Source: Cymbidium sinense (lineage: Eukaryota > Streptophyta > Magnoliopsida > Asparagales > Orchidaceae). From it: a stretch of DNA of 64,000 nucleotides. Positions 47,333 to 57,477 of this stretch are shown here, in pieces. Numbering within the stretch: position 1 is the first letter of the stretch; each line of letters begins with the position of its first letter. The position numbers and the translations under genes are program-made. Location of the stretch: positions 44,835,648 through 44,899,647 of the forward strand of contig CM038221.1 of the NCBI GenBank assembly GCA_021442155.1, given 5' to 3'. The notes under the pieces are model-generated. The model was not told where the DNA came from. It saw only the letters and a program-made list of their open reading frames with translations, and did no database searches.

Positions 47333-48180
47333 TGCTATGCGTAGAGAATTTTATTCCTAGATGATCTTCGTCGTAGCCCAAAAATTATCCAACACACAAG
47401 GGATATGAACACAGGGGTTATAATGTGGAAAACCCGCTAAGGGAAAACCACGGCCTTGCCCCAGAGAACTTTCACTATGTGTTCAAAGATACAGTCCCGC
47501 TTCTCGCTAGTTCGAGAAGAAGGTGCTGTAAAAATAATATTCCGAGTGTAAAATACAATATCGCCAACTCCAACCCAAGGGAGAGAAGTTTCCCAAAAGC
47601 GTGAACGGATCTTCCGGGAGCAACCTCTTGATCTTCGGAGAAAGGAGCGAACTGGTCTTCTAGTCCTCGGGCGATCTCCTAAGGGCAGCTCCGATCTTCG
47701 TGCACTCAGGGTTCTGATCGCGGGCCGCCGAGGGTCTCGTGAGCTCTCTGGTCTTCAAATCGATTCATCCCCAAAGGTGAGAATGAGGCTCTATTTATAG
47801 ATTTTGGGAGTGGCGTGCCTTGTAAATTCGTGGAAAACTCCAACCACTCCATAACTCGACGGACGCTGGCGACATCCCTCGATCGACGGTGTATTTTGAT
47901 GATCCGGTGCCTTAATGATGTCGAATTGGGTGATCTCGGATTGGATTCGCCTTGACGAGCCGGACCGACTATAAATATGTCGCTTTTGGTGACCATCATG
48001 ATCGTGATCCATTTTCATGCTCGATAGTTGATCCGAAGTCGATTCGAGTTCTGATCACTATGCTTGATGTTGTCGCCTCATCAGACGCGCTTGATCAGAA
48101 GTTTGCCAAATCGGTGATTAGATCAAGCATTTCAAAATGCCTTGAGATTCGTGATCGAATTTTCGAGGACGTTGCTTGCT
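47333..48180 (-). repeat. Element 5, 5' LTR
   Basis: About 848 bp on the minus strand with all landmarks of the subfamily. The TATA box is ctataaatag on the minus strand at about 47790-47799. It differs from 42205-42920 and 48317-49108 mostly by small indels. Confidence 0.85.
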
Positions 48181-48316
48181 CTATTTTACATAGATAACAA
48201 GTTGATTTTACATACATCTATGTAAATTAATGTTATCATCAATCATTAAGATTACTACAGTCGTAGCCCAAAATTAATCTTAAGTTGTAGTCATCTATGT
48301 AAAATTCTAGAATAAA
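48181..48316. mobile_element. Hairpin insert between tandem LTRs
   Basis: About 135 AT-rich bases with a perfect 13-bp inverted repeat, attttacatagat at 48183-48195 and atctatgtaaaat at 48293-48305. An internal near-palindrome tttacatacatctatgtaaa lies in between. Unlike both neighbouring LTRs. It could be a MITE-like insert or a fold-back product. Confidence 0.5.
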
Positions 48317-49108
48317 CTGCTATGCTTAGAGAATTTTATTCAGAAGAGATCTTCGCCCCAAAATTATCCAACACACAAGGGATATGAACAGGGTTATAAT
48401 GTGAAAACCCGCTAAGGAAAACCACGGCCTTGCCTACCAGAACTTTCACTATGTGTTCAAAGATACGTCCTCGCTTTAGTTCGGAGAAGAAGGTGTTACA
48501 GGAAACAATATTCGAAAGTGTAAAATAATATCTACCAACTCCAACCCAAGGGAGAAGTTTCCAAAAAGCGCGAACGGATCTTCCGAGCAACCTCTTGATC
48601 TTCGAGAAAGGAGCTAACCGGTCTTCTCTAGTCCTCAATCTCCTGAGCTCGACCACGCAACTGGTGTGGTACGCATAGATCATGGCCAAGGTCGACCGGT
48701 GGTTCTCGAGCTCTCCTGACTTCAAATCGATTCGGCCCCTAAGGTGAGAATGAGATAGATTTTGGGAGTGGCGTGCCTTGTAAATTGGTGGAAAACTCCA
48801 ACCACTCCCATCTGACGTGCATCCCCCGATCATGTATTTTGATGATCCGTGCCTTAATGATGTCAATTGGGTGATCTTGGATTCGTTGGATTCGCCTTGA
48901 CAAGCCGACCACTCATAAATATGTCGCTTTGGTGACCATTTGGATCGTGATCCATTTTATGCATAGCTTGATCCGAGTCAATTCGAGCTCTGACGACTAC
49001 GCTTGATGTTGCTATGGCTCATCAAACGGGCCATCAGCTTCAAATCGCGATATCAAGATCAAAGCAGATTCGTGTTTTTGATCGATTAATTTTCTAGGAC
49101 GACAATTC
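48317..49108 (-). repeat. Additional LTR, minus strand
   Basis: A third minus-strand LTR of the second subfamily, directly behind the element 5 5' LTR. It is followed at 49109-49735 by the 3' untranslated segment, so it is the 3' LTR of another minus-strand element whose interior is lost. The TATA region is deleted (gagatagattttggg). Confidence 0.82.
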
Positions 49109-49735
49109 TATTTTTACATTATCCGCCATCCAAAAATATATGTCAAAATACTAAAATAAAGAATTCTCAATGAAAGAGAGTCCATCAATCATGATTTTGA
49201 GAGAAAGATCTTCATAAAGACAATATTATAAGTGGAAGTCATGGAGGGCCAAAATGTGTGAAGTATGCGCGATTTCAGATTACTGATCGATCCCGGTAAC
49301 AGAGCTCCTGAACGCTGGCGGCAAATGCTTAGATACTGATAATATCATACACAAGACTAATGTCAGCTTATTGGCTGGTCGTGATCTGACGTGGTCGACG
49401 GCCGATGGGGCTATGGTCGGCTGAATCAAAATCATCCTAACGCTGGTCTCGCATTCGCGAAGCAATGGTCATAACTGCTCTATGCGTCCACGAATGATGC
49501 CGTGGTACTATCCGGACTTCATTATGGTCGGAGGTCTTTCAAATAGCTGGCTTCACCTCAAATCATCTACGTTACCGGATAGCCGCTATGTGGCTGGAAG
49601 CATCTCTACGCTGCCATGGTATATTCGCTACATATAAGAGCATATTTCGATTCTGATCCGATACTGGCTGTACATGCCCACGCTGTATGAGATCCAACGG
49701 TGCTATTGATAGTCGGCAAACGCCTGATAAACAGA
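49109..49735 (-). other. 3' untranslated segment of a lost minus element
   Basis: Homologous to 42921-43545 and 60834-61490: gagagtccatcaatcatgat, aagatcttcataaagacaat and gcgatttcagattactgatc. It ends at an inverted junction with the plus-strand array. Confidence 0.65.
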
Positions 49736-49739
49736 TGAT

Positions 49740-50160
49740 AACCTCATAGCCACAACCCATAATTGTAACATCATCGAAAATGATAAACAATCTGATAAAA
49801 AACCTCATGATTCAATTCTAATTCTTCCATAGTTAACATATTTAGAACGCTAGATAAACAACCGATAAGTTGGCAATCCTATGATCTACAACTTTCTCAT
49901 AAAGTGTTAACATCATCGAAAACTCCATACAACCTGATAGTCAAAAAATCATAATTCGAATCTTCCTATACAGTTAACATCGCCGAAAAGTGATAACAAC
50001 CTGATAAGTTGGCAACTCGACGCCACAACTTTCCATAAACAAATTGTCATCAGAAAGCGCCTCATACACAACCTGATAGATCGAGAGGTTCTCGAGAGAC
50101 CTCTATAAATATATTCCGTAAGTTTGCCGAAGAACGCTGAAAACAACCTTGGATAAGAAG
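49740..50160 (+). repeat. Spacer-array fragment, plus strand
   Basis: Four to five monomers (tcttccatagttaacat, ataagttggcaatcc, gttaacatcatcgaaaac). It ends with a variant also found at 59320-59400, gagagacctctataaatata then ttccgtaagtttg, which contains a TATA-like word at 50101-50111. Confidence 0.8.
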
Positions 50161-50730
50161 TCGTATTCCACGACTCTCAAAGGACGCTCAGATTCCCTAT
50201 GGCCGCTAGGGTCCATCCGATCATTTGGAGAGCTCGCCATTTTTTGTAGAAAGCTCGCTAACAAGAGAATCATCGATTCATCACATCTCTAATCCTAACG
50301 GGAGAGTCCTCAAAGAATACTTCCGAGGTTCTCCTCTCAAGCCCGATACCGAGATCAGAACACGTTTCTGAGGACTCCCGTGATACTTATTCATCATTAA
50401 TGCGGAGACAGCCCATTCCTATGCGACTGGTCCACCAATAGAGGCACAAATCTCCGACTTATCGGTTTCATCTAAGAATGCTTTGAACCACCAAGCGAAG
50501 TAAGAAGGTTCCCAAAGGTGATGTTCAAACATCTTAAAAAAGAAGAGAGGCAACCTCCCCAAAACCTCCTCAAGAATAACCTCGATGACTTAATCGAGAG
50601 GAAATATAATGCTCAACATCCAACATCCCATCAAGTATTCAGAAGAGGATCGTCGCGACCTTTTAAAGCCCTGAATTGGAAATCAAGAGAAATTCGCCAT
50701 TTTTCAAAAATGAAAAGCCACCTCAAAATT
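50160..50730 (+). pseudogene. gag fragment, plus strand
   Basis: Matches element 6 gag at 52110-52660: ggtcgtattcgactctcaaa-type start at 50160, catttggagagctcgccatt, aacaagagaatcatcgattc and gaatacttccgaggttctc. It lacks the N-terminal capsid part and passes directly into a 3' segment at about 50740. Confidence 0.75.
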
Positions 50731-50739
50731 GTTGAATTT

Positions 50740-50875
50740 CAAAATTGCCTTTCCCAGCCCTGTTTTTATAGACCTTCTAGGCAAAAGCGAAAAAATCCGC
50801 TCAAACCACTCAAAATCACAAACTGCCAATCACTCCACAAGACATAGCTTAAGTCAAAGACAGCCACATACGCCT
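50740..50875 (+). other. 3' segment fragment with antisense TATA
   Basis: cctttcccagccctgttttt, atagaccttctaggcaaaag and ctcaaaccactcaaaatcac match 55885-55960. The antisense TATA (tctataaaaac on the minus strand) is at 50762-50774. Confidence 0.65.
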
Positions 50876-50879
50876 GGGC

Positions 50880-51040
50880 CACATCCAGAACTTACTATGT
50901 GTTCAAGAATGTGTCCGCTCGTTGGCAAGAAGGTGTTTATCAAACAATATTCCAGTGTAGATTCGTCCCCAAGGTGAGAATGATTCTATAGATTTTGGAG
51001 TGGGCTGAAATTCCACGAATAAATCTCAGACTTGTATAAG
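50880..51040 (-). repeat. LTR fragment, minus strand
   Basis: cagaacttactatgtgttca, aagaaggtgtttatcaaaca and aaggtgagaatgattctata are minus-strand LTR text with an internal deletion. It meets the plus-strand LTR of element 6 head to head at about 51045. Confidence 0.7.
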
Positions 51041-51054
51041 TTGAGATCGACAGT

Positions 51055-51487
51055 AACGCCGAGAGATTGAGAACCGTCAGAACCTCTTCGACGCCGAATG
51101 ATCTAGCACCACTGCCACCACCAAGACAAGATCGAGTCGCTCAGAGATCGCCTGTGAGGACTAGAAAAGACCGCTTGCCGCCTTTCTCAAGATCAAGAGG
51201 TTGCTCCCGTAAGATCCGCTTTTGGGAAACTTCTCCCTGGAGAGTTGACCGACATTGTATTTTTCTACACTTAATATTATTTCCTCAGAAACACCTTCTT
51301 CTCCAACTAACGAGAAAGGACTCATCTTTGAACACATATGAAAGTTCTACGTGCAAGCCCTGTTTTTTTCCCTTAACGGTTTTCCACGATAACCCCTGTG
51401 GTTCATATCCCCGCTCAGGTGTTGATAATTTTGGGCTACGCAAGATCTCGTGATCTACCGAATAAAATTCTCAAGACGCAATGCTTA
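51055..51487 (+). repeat. Element 6, 5' LTR (R/U5 part)
   Basis: Starts inside the LTR near the R region (gagagattgagaaccgtc) and continues to aataaaattctcaagacgca. U3 and TATA are missing, replaced by the inverted fragment before it. Confidence 0.8.
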
Positions 51488-52865
51488 GCCTGTGGGAACA
51501 GCCCCATTGCTATATCTCCAATATGGTTGGTAAACGGGTTTGCGCCCAACGCCTCTCATTCTCGTGGATGAAGGATGCCAAGTCTCCAACACTTCTACAT
51601 AACGCATTGCCCTGTGAGGGTCCGCCGCCCCTCTTGGAAGATCGCTGCTCAAAGGATGGAGGATTCCAACAAATCTTCGACTCAAGAGGACCAAGAAAAC
51701 GCTCCAACACACACCGGAAGAGCCGTGTTCCCGCCTCAAAGATAATCCAGATTTTCTTCCCGAGAATGATTACCCGGAATGCCGATCAACAAGTAGAGAA
51801 CCCTTGGCACCACATCCGTGATGTTGAACTCGATACCGCCATTCTACTCACCCCACACGAATGGCTCAACCTCAGACGAAACTCCACGCCACCTTATAGC
51901 TGATGAACTAATCGGTGCAGAAGAGTTCTGAAACAATCAATGATCCATTCTCCGCCGCTTCTTCCAAAACTCGCCCCTCGCCACGAGATCATCTCAACAC
52001 CCGCTGACGAGATTCAAGCTTCCCAAAGATGGACCTTACGATGGCACAACCGATCCAGAAAGATATCGATCACTTTCGAACGATCATGCACATTCGCTAA
52101 ATGACTCGCAGGTCGTATTCGACTCTCAAAGGACGTCGCATTTGGTTCTATTCGCCGCTAAGGGGTCCGTCCATCATTTGGAGAGTCGCCGATTTTGTAG
52201 AATGCTCTCGCAACAAGAGAATCATCGTGATTCATCACATCTGAATCCAACGATGGAGAGTCCTCAAAGAATACTTCCAGAGGTTCTCCTCAAGTCCGAT
52301 ACCGGAGTAGATCCGTAACTTTGAGGGCGGTTTCTGAGGACCCCGCCAGATACTTATTCATCATTAATGCGGAGACACCCATTCCTATGTCGACTGTCCA
52401 CCCAATGAGGCACAAATCTCACAAGCGGTCGCTCATCGCACAGCAACCACCAAGCAGAAGAAGGTTCTAAAGGTGATGTTCAAACATCTAAAAGAAGAGA
52501 GGCAAAGAACCTCAAAACCTCCTCGAGTAACCTCGATGACTAATCAGAGGAAATATACGGCTCTCAACACGCCATGCGAACATCCTACCGGCTATATTCA
52601 GAAGAGGATACAAGTGGCCGCCATACCTTTAAAGCCCTGGAAGTGGAAATCAAGAGAAATCGCTTTCACCGCAATGGGCACACCATCAAGAGTACCACCA
52701 ATCAAGGAGGAGATTGAAAGACTAATACGCCGGTATCTAGCCATTTTATACAAAACCAACCCGCTTCCCAAAGAAATGCGGGGCAACCGTGAGGAACCGC
52801 GGAGAGATAGAAACAATTGCAGAGGGCCGCTGTTACAGCCAAATATTCATTGCCTTTTCAAGAGC
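51488..52865 (+). pseudogene. gag relic, element 6
   Basis: Leader ccattgctatatctccaata then gag. A frame at 51481-51903 is open for 140 residues and includes LTPHEWLNLRRNSTP. The capsid block follows near 52015-52090 with the LPK-x-GPYDGTTDP-type start in one frame and DHFRTIMHI in another, then SPQRILPEVL-like text near 52258. Frameshifts separate the blocks. Homologous to 16200-16620 of element 1 at the motif level. Confidence 0.75.
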
Positions 52866-52869
52866 TGAG

Positions 52870-53400
52870 TCAAGAAGTCTCGTCACATTCTATCACCTTT
52901 GATGATTTAGATCTAGGGGCTTCAGATCCCACATCAAGATCCCCTTGTCATCGCAAGGGTCTGATCCATGCTTCAATATTAAAAGGATATTGATCAATGG
53001 GAGTTCGCTGATGTTCTTTTACCCACTTTCATATAAAAGAGAGAAGCTTCAACCCGGCCCAATCAGTATGGATTTGATAATCGACCAGATAGTGGAAGGG
53101 ACAATCGCCTTCCCAGTAACTCTGAGAATTTTCCCGACACACAACCCACTTGATACAATTTATCCAAGTCCGACTGCATAATGCAATATTTGGGAGACCT
53201 CTCGCCTATATTCCGCAATCACATCGGCTCACCTCAAGATGAAATTCCCTACACACGGCATCGCGGTAAGTGAATCATAAAGCACAAGCGCTATATCAAG
53301 CAAGCACATTTACGCCAAGAACCCTCAACATCGAACTTACCTAGATGAGGATGCCTCAAAGGGCTTCTCCATTGAAGATGTAATTTGTCTTCCTATCTAA
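52870..53400 (+). pseudogene. Protease/linker relic, element 6
   Basis: Block RILINGSSLMFFYPLSYKRE (about 52990-53048) corresponds to the DNGSSADVLFY protease motif; the catalytic Asp codon is lost by a small deletion. HLKMKFPT follows near 53233 as in element 1. Confidence 0.7.
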
Positions 53401-53812
53401 GTTGATCCATCGTGAAAGGTGAAGGTGGATCCGCCTACCGATCGTAAATCAATACGAGATTTTCTCAGAAAAAATCAAGATATCTTTGCCCGAGCGACCG
53501 ATATTCGCATTGACCCTAAGTCATACTCCCTTAAAAGTTGACTCAACCTACAAGCCGATACGTAAGAAAAGAACCTTCGCTTCAACGATTGAAGTCATAG
53601 AACAAGAAATCACCAAACTTCGGAAGTCAAGTTCATTCGAGAAGTCTACTACCCCACCCGCTGGCTAACGAGTGTTAGTCAAGAAGGCCAACGCTCTGAG
53701 AATGTGCATCGACTACACACCTTGATCGTGCATGCCCAAAAGATAGCTTCCCCTTCCTCGCACCAACTAGTTACATCGTGACATCGATGTCGAAGCCATG
53801 GATGCCTATTCG
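53400..53812 (+). pseudogene. RT N-terminal fragment, element 6
   Basis: Contains VKFIREVYYPTRWL (about 53627-53668 with one frame change), RMCIDYT-type text near 53700, CPKDSFPFLAPTS-type text near 53735 and MDAYS near 53798, then the spacer array starts. RT is thus cut before its catalytic YVDD block. Confidence 0.8.
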
Positions 53813-53814
53813 CT

Positions 53815-55095
53815 ACAATCAACCAGATAGTCAAAAGGTCCTTGTGGACTCCCATCTTCCATAGTTAACATCGCCGAAGTAACGCCGATAAACAACTCGA
53901 TAAGTTGGCAACTCTATAGACGCCTACAACTTTCTCCATAACAAAGTTAACATCATCGGTAAACGCCCGATAAACAACCCTGATAGGTCAAAATGGATTC
54001 AATTGATCTCTTCCATACAGTTAACATCGCCGAGTAACGCCTGATAAACAACCTTGATAAGTTGGCAATCCTCTATGACCGCCTACAACTTTCCATAACA
54101 GTTAACATCATCGAAAACGCCCATAAACAACCTGATAGTCAAAAGGTCCAGGACTTCACTTCTTCCATAGTTAACATCGAGTAACGCTCGATAAACAACC
54201 TGATAAGTTGGCAATCCTCTATAGACTACAACTTTCCATACAAAGTTAACATCATCGGTAAACGCCCATAAAACAACCTCGATAGTCAAAAGGTCCAAGG
54301 ATCTCACTTCACCTCTTCCATAAACATCGCCGGTAACGATAAACAACCTGAATAATCGGCAATTCATCGCTACAACTTTCCATAACAGTTAACATCATCG
54401 AAAACGCCCGATAAACAACCTTGATAGGTCAAAAATCCTTACGGATTCAACTAACCTCTTCCGTCAACGCCATCGAAGTCACGCACAAACAACCTCGATA
54501 GTCAAAATCCTCGATTCAATTCGATCTTTCCATAAGTTAACATCAAAGTAACGCTCGATAAACAACCTGGATAAGTTGGCAATCCTCATAGACGCCCAAC
54601 TTTCCATAACAAAGTTAACATCATCGAGTAAACGCCCATAAACAACCGATAGTCAAAAGGTCCTTGGACTCCCACTCTTCCATATAGTTAACATCGCCAG
54701 TAACGCCTCGATAAACAACCTGATAAGTTGGCAATCCTCTATAGACACAACTTTCCATAACAGTTAACATCATCGAGTAAACGCCCATAAACAACCGATA
54801 GTCAAAAGGTCCTTAGTGGACTTCACACTCTTCCATAAGTTAACATCGCCGAGTAACGCCTCGATAAACAACTCAATAAGTTGGCAATCCTCTATACGCC
54901 TACAACTTTCTCCATAACAAAGTTAACATCATCGAAAACGCCCGATAAACAACCTTGATAGTTAAAATCCTGCGGATTCAACTCGACCTCTTCCATACAG
55001 TCGCCATCGAAGTCACGCCTGACAAACAACCTGATAGGTCAAAATACTCCGCAATTCAATTTCCATTTGCACGCCATCGAGCACACACTCGACAA
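53815..55095 (+). repeat. Dimeric ~165-bp spacer array, element 6
   Basis: About eight dimers of monomer A (gatagtcaaaaggtccttgg, cttccatagttaacatcgcc, gataaacaacct) and monomer B (gataagttggcaatcctcta, tagacgcctacaactttctc, cataacaaagttaacatcat, cgataaacaacct). Both monomers end with the same gttaacatc...ataaacaacct core, so the dimer arose from an older ~80-bp repeat. A frame at 54083-54367 on the minus strand is made entirely of it. Confidence 0.92.
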
Positions 55096-55099
55096 ATAA

Positions 55100-55560
55100 A
55101 ATACAAGATCCCCGCTCGCTAACTAATTGCCGCCGACACTACCGCCGCTTCATCACCGCCGCCATCACCGACACCACGGTTACTACGCGCCGCCGCTATC
55201 CGCGCTGGCTATTACTGACGCCGCTGCCATACACGCCTGGCCGCCGATGACTGCCGCCGCCGCTTCTTCCCCTGCCTCGCTGGCCGCCAACCATCAGAGC
55301 CGTCACTGCTGATTACCGCTGCCGGCTACTGCCGTTGACTGCCGCTGACCGAATATTTATCGACGCTGCTGATACACTTACTACCATCGGTGCTGCGACA
55401 TTACACTCCGAATTACGCCACTGATATTGCTGCCACGCCACCGCTTATCGTTGGGTTATCTCGCCACCACTCGTAGTCCTCGTCACTACTATGTCACCAC
55501 CATCGCTGCAGATCTCACAACCCTCTCCGGTGATCGCTTCCAACCCGGACGGACGAGGAA
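55100..55560 (+). repeat. CpG-rich cryptic repeat, element 6
   Basis: Words like ccgccgcttcatcaccgccg and gctgccggctactgccg, then a single remnant of the 90-bp repeat (gatcgcttccaacccggacg) at 55533-55560. Confidence 0.7.
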
Positions 55561-55589
55561 AGAACCACGAGTGATCGCTCATCGCCTCA

Positions 55590-55880
55590 TTTTAGAAGGT
55601 TTCATCACGCCTTCACAAAGGTCGACGGTTCTCTTCAAAAGAGTCTCACCCATCTACAAACACCCAACTCGCGCAGAGATGAAAATTATTCCAAAGAGAT
55701 GCCCAAACTCCCACCGGGAGGCTATGCACCCTTGGAGATGAAGAGTTGAGGTTGATCCAAAAGAGTGCCCAAACTCCCACCAGGGGGAGGGCTATGCACT
55801 CTAAGAGGAGAAGAGGAGATCCAAAAAGAGTGCCCAAACTCCCACTGAGGGAGGCACTCTAAGAGGAGAAGAGGAGAGAA
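55590..55880 (-). repeat. 65-70 bp repeat, element 6
   Basis: Three units with gagtgcccaaactcccacc, gggaggctatgcact and ctaagaggagaagaggagat, the inverse of the unit at 43570-43800. On the minus strand they read with VHSLPVGVWA words (frame 55837-55646). Confidence 0.78.
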
Positions 55881-55901
55881 AATGTGCCTTTCCTTAGCCC
55901 T

Positions 55902-55918
55902 GGGGTTTTATAGACCCC
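55902..55918 (-). promoter_or_regulatory. Antisense TATA box, element 6
   Basis: ggggttttatagacccc; the minus strand reads ggggtctataaaacccc. It faces the 65-70 bp repeat, which supplies a pyrimidine-rich stretch just downstream in the antisense direction. Confidence 0.65.
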
Positions 55919-56627
55919 TTCTAGGGGCAAAGCGTAAAAAAACCGCCTAAACCGCTTCAAACCGGCAACCAGGTTCGGGTTTCGCTACACTAGGCTACAG
56001 CCATACCCCATGAAGGCCAGACACCATGCATAACATACCAAGATCATACTACATATCATACTCTGGCCGAACTGCTTCACGGCCGGCTGTCCATGGGCGC
56101 TAACCCCATGGGTTGGAACTCGCTTCATGTCGGTGATCACGGCCATGGCCGAATCACACAGGCTGTGGTCGGGTCAGAATCCACCGGCACACGGTCAGAA
56201 TCAGCTGCTCTCATATTCGCTCCATGCTACAAATTTCACATGTTTCATCGGACATTCTTTCATCGCTGACCATGCTACGATTCTGCTCAAATTCTCTGTC
56301 TCCCCATCGACACGCTTAGCCCAACAATGTTCATCATACGTAAGGCAGATGGCTGCTATAAGGCTACATACAAGGCCATGGCTACTGGCGACGACGCCCC
56401 ATCGGCCACTCGCACTGAAGCTCGCTTCCCCGATCGATCCAGAATCTCAAATTCGCTTCAAGATACCTATATACACATTTGCGCTCGCATGCCTAGTCAT
56501 AATCTTCCTATGAAGATGTTTTCTCTCAAATGCGCTAGCTGATGGACTCTCAAATTTCATTGAAGAATTTGCTATTTTCAAGATATATATTTTGATGACC
56601 GAGATAATGTCACCCAAAAATAGCAAC
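55919..56627 (+). other. 3' untranslated segment, element 6
   Basis: Begins ctaggggcaaagcgtaaaaa, continues CG-rich, then tttcattgaagaatttgcta and the polypurine relic cacccaaaaatagcaac at about 56611-56627. No gene is supported; a frame at 56127-56513 has no counterpart in sister copies. Confidence 0.6.
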
Positions 56628-57475
56628 GATACGCCCTCGTAAAATTAACTGATCAAGCACGAATCTCAAGGCATTTTCGAAATGCTTCGATCTAATCAAT
56701 TTCAGTTTATAAATAAACCGACCGCCTCGATGAGACGAACGTAAGAACATCAAGCATACCGATCTCGAAGCTCAATCGGGATCAAGGAGCATGAAAATGG
56801 ATCCGATCCGCCAAATGGTCACCAAAATCGACATATTTATAGTCGATCGAAGCTCGCCAAGACGAATCCAACGAATCCAAGATCACCCAATTCGACATCA
56901 TTAAGGCACCCATCATCAAAATACACCATCGACGGGGATCGACGGGCCGTCCATGGGAGTGGTTGGAGTTTTCCATGAATTTACAAGGCCCGCCACTCCC
57001 AAAATCTATAAATAGAGCTTCATTCTCACCTTAGAGGGATCGGAATCGATTTGAAGACCAGAGCTCGAGAACCTCCACACTCGACGCCGATCTAGACTAC
57101 CACAAGCACACCAAGAAGTGCTCAAGATCGAGAGTCGCCTCTGGGAGATCGCTCTGTGAGGACTAGAAAAGACCAGCTTCCTTTCTCCCAAGATCAAGAG
57201 GTTCCCGTAAGATCCTCGCGCTTTTGGGAAACTTCTCCTTGAGTTGACCGATTGTATTTTTCTACACTCTAATATTATTTCCTTAAAACACCTTCTTCTC
57301 CAACTAACGAGAAGCAAGGACCAGATCTTTTGAACACATAGTGAAAGTTCTACAGATCGGCCTGGTTTTTTCCTTAACGGGTTTTCCAATGATAACCCCG
57401 TGTTCATATCCCCGCTTGTGTGTTGATAATTTTGGGCTACAAGATCTCGATCTACCTAATAAAATTCTCTAAGAC
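56628..57475 (+). repeat. Element 6, 3' LTR
   Basis: About 848 bp, with ggagtggttggagttttcc, a strong TATA box tctataaatagag (57005-57014), gaggactagaaaagaccag and aataaaattctctaagacgc at the end. Matches 48180-47333 reversed. Confidence 0.88.
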
Positions 57476-57477
57476 GC

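Larger units (their letters stand above)
42205..48180 (-). mobile_element. Element 5: LTR element with truncated pol
   Basis: Minus-strand element of about 6 kb. Reading from high to low coordinate: 5' LTR (48180-47333), PBS (47332-47314), gag, PR, the first part of RT, spacer array (45225-44290), CpG-rich repeat (44285-43880), a 65-70 bp repeat (43800-43570), antisense TATA (43546), 3' segment and 3' LTR (42920-42205). RNase H, integrase and aORF are absent. The same layout with the same RT cut occurs in element 6, so this is a defined non-autonomous subfamily. Confidence 0.82.
51055..57475 (+). mobile_element. Element 6: LTR element with truncated pol
   Basis: Plus-strand counterpart of element 5: partial 5' LTR (51055-51487), PBS relic (about 51488-51499, gcctgtgggaaca), gag, PR, RT start, dimeric array, CpG-rich repeat, 65-70 bp repeat, antisense TATA, 3' segment, polypurine relic and 3' LTR (56628-57475). 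About 6.4 kb. RNase H, integrase and aORF are missing. Confidence 0.82.

Noticed and set aside
54083..54367. 94-residue minus frame
   Set aside because: Made only of spacer-array units; repeats give repeated peptide by construction.
53815..55095. Possible CRISPR-like array
   Set aside because: Units are whole tandem monomers without unique spacers, in plant nuclear DNA next to LTRs.
56127..56513. 128-residue plus frame in the 3' segment of element 6
   Set aside because: Looks long, but the matching segments in the minus-strand copies are not open; probably chance in CG-richer DNA.
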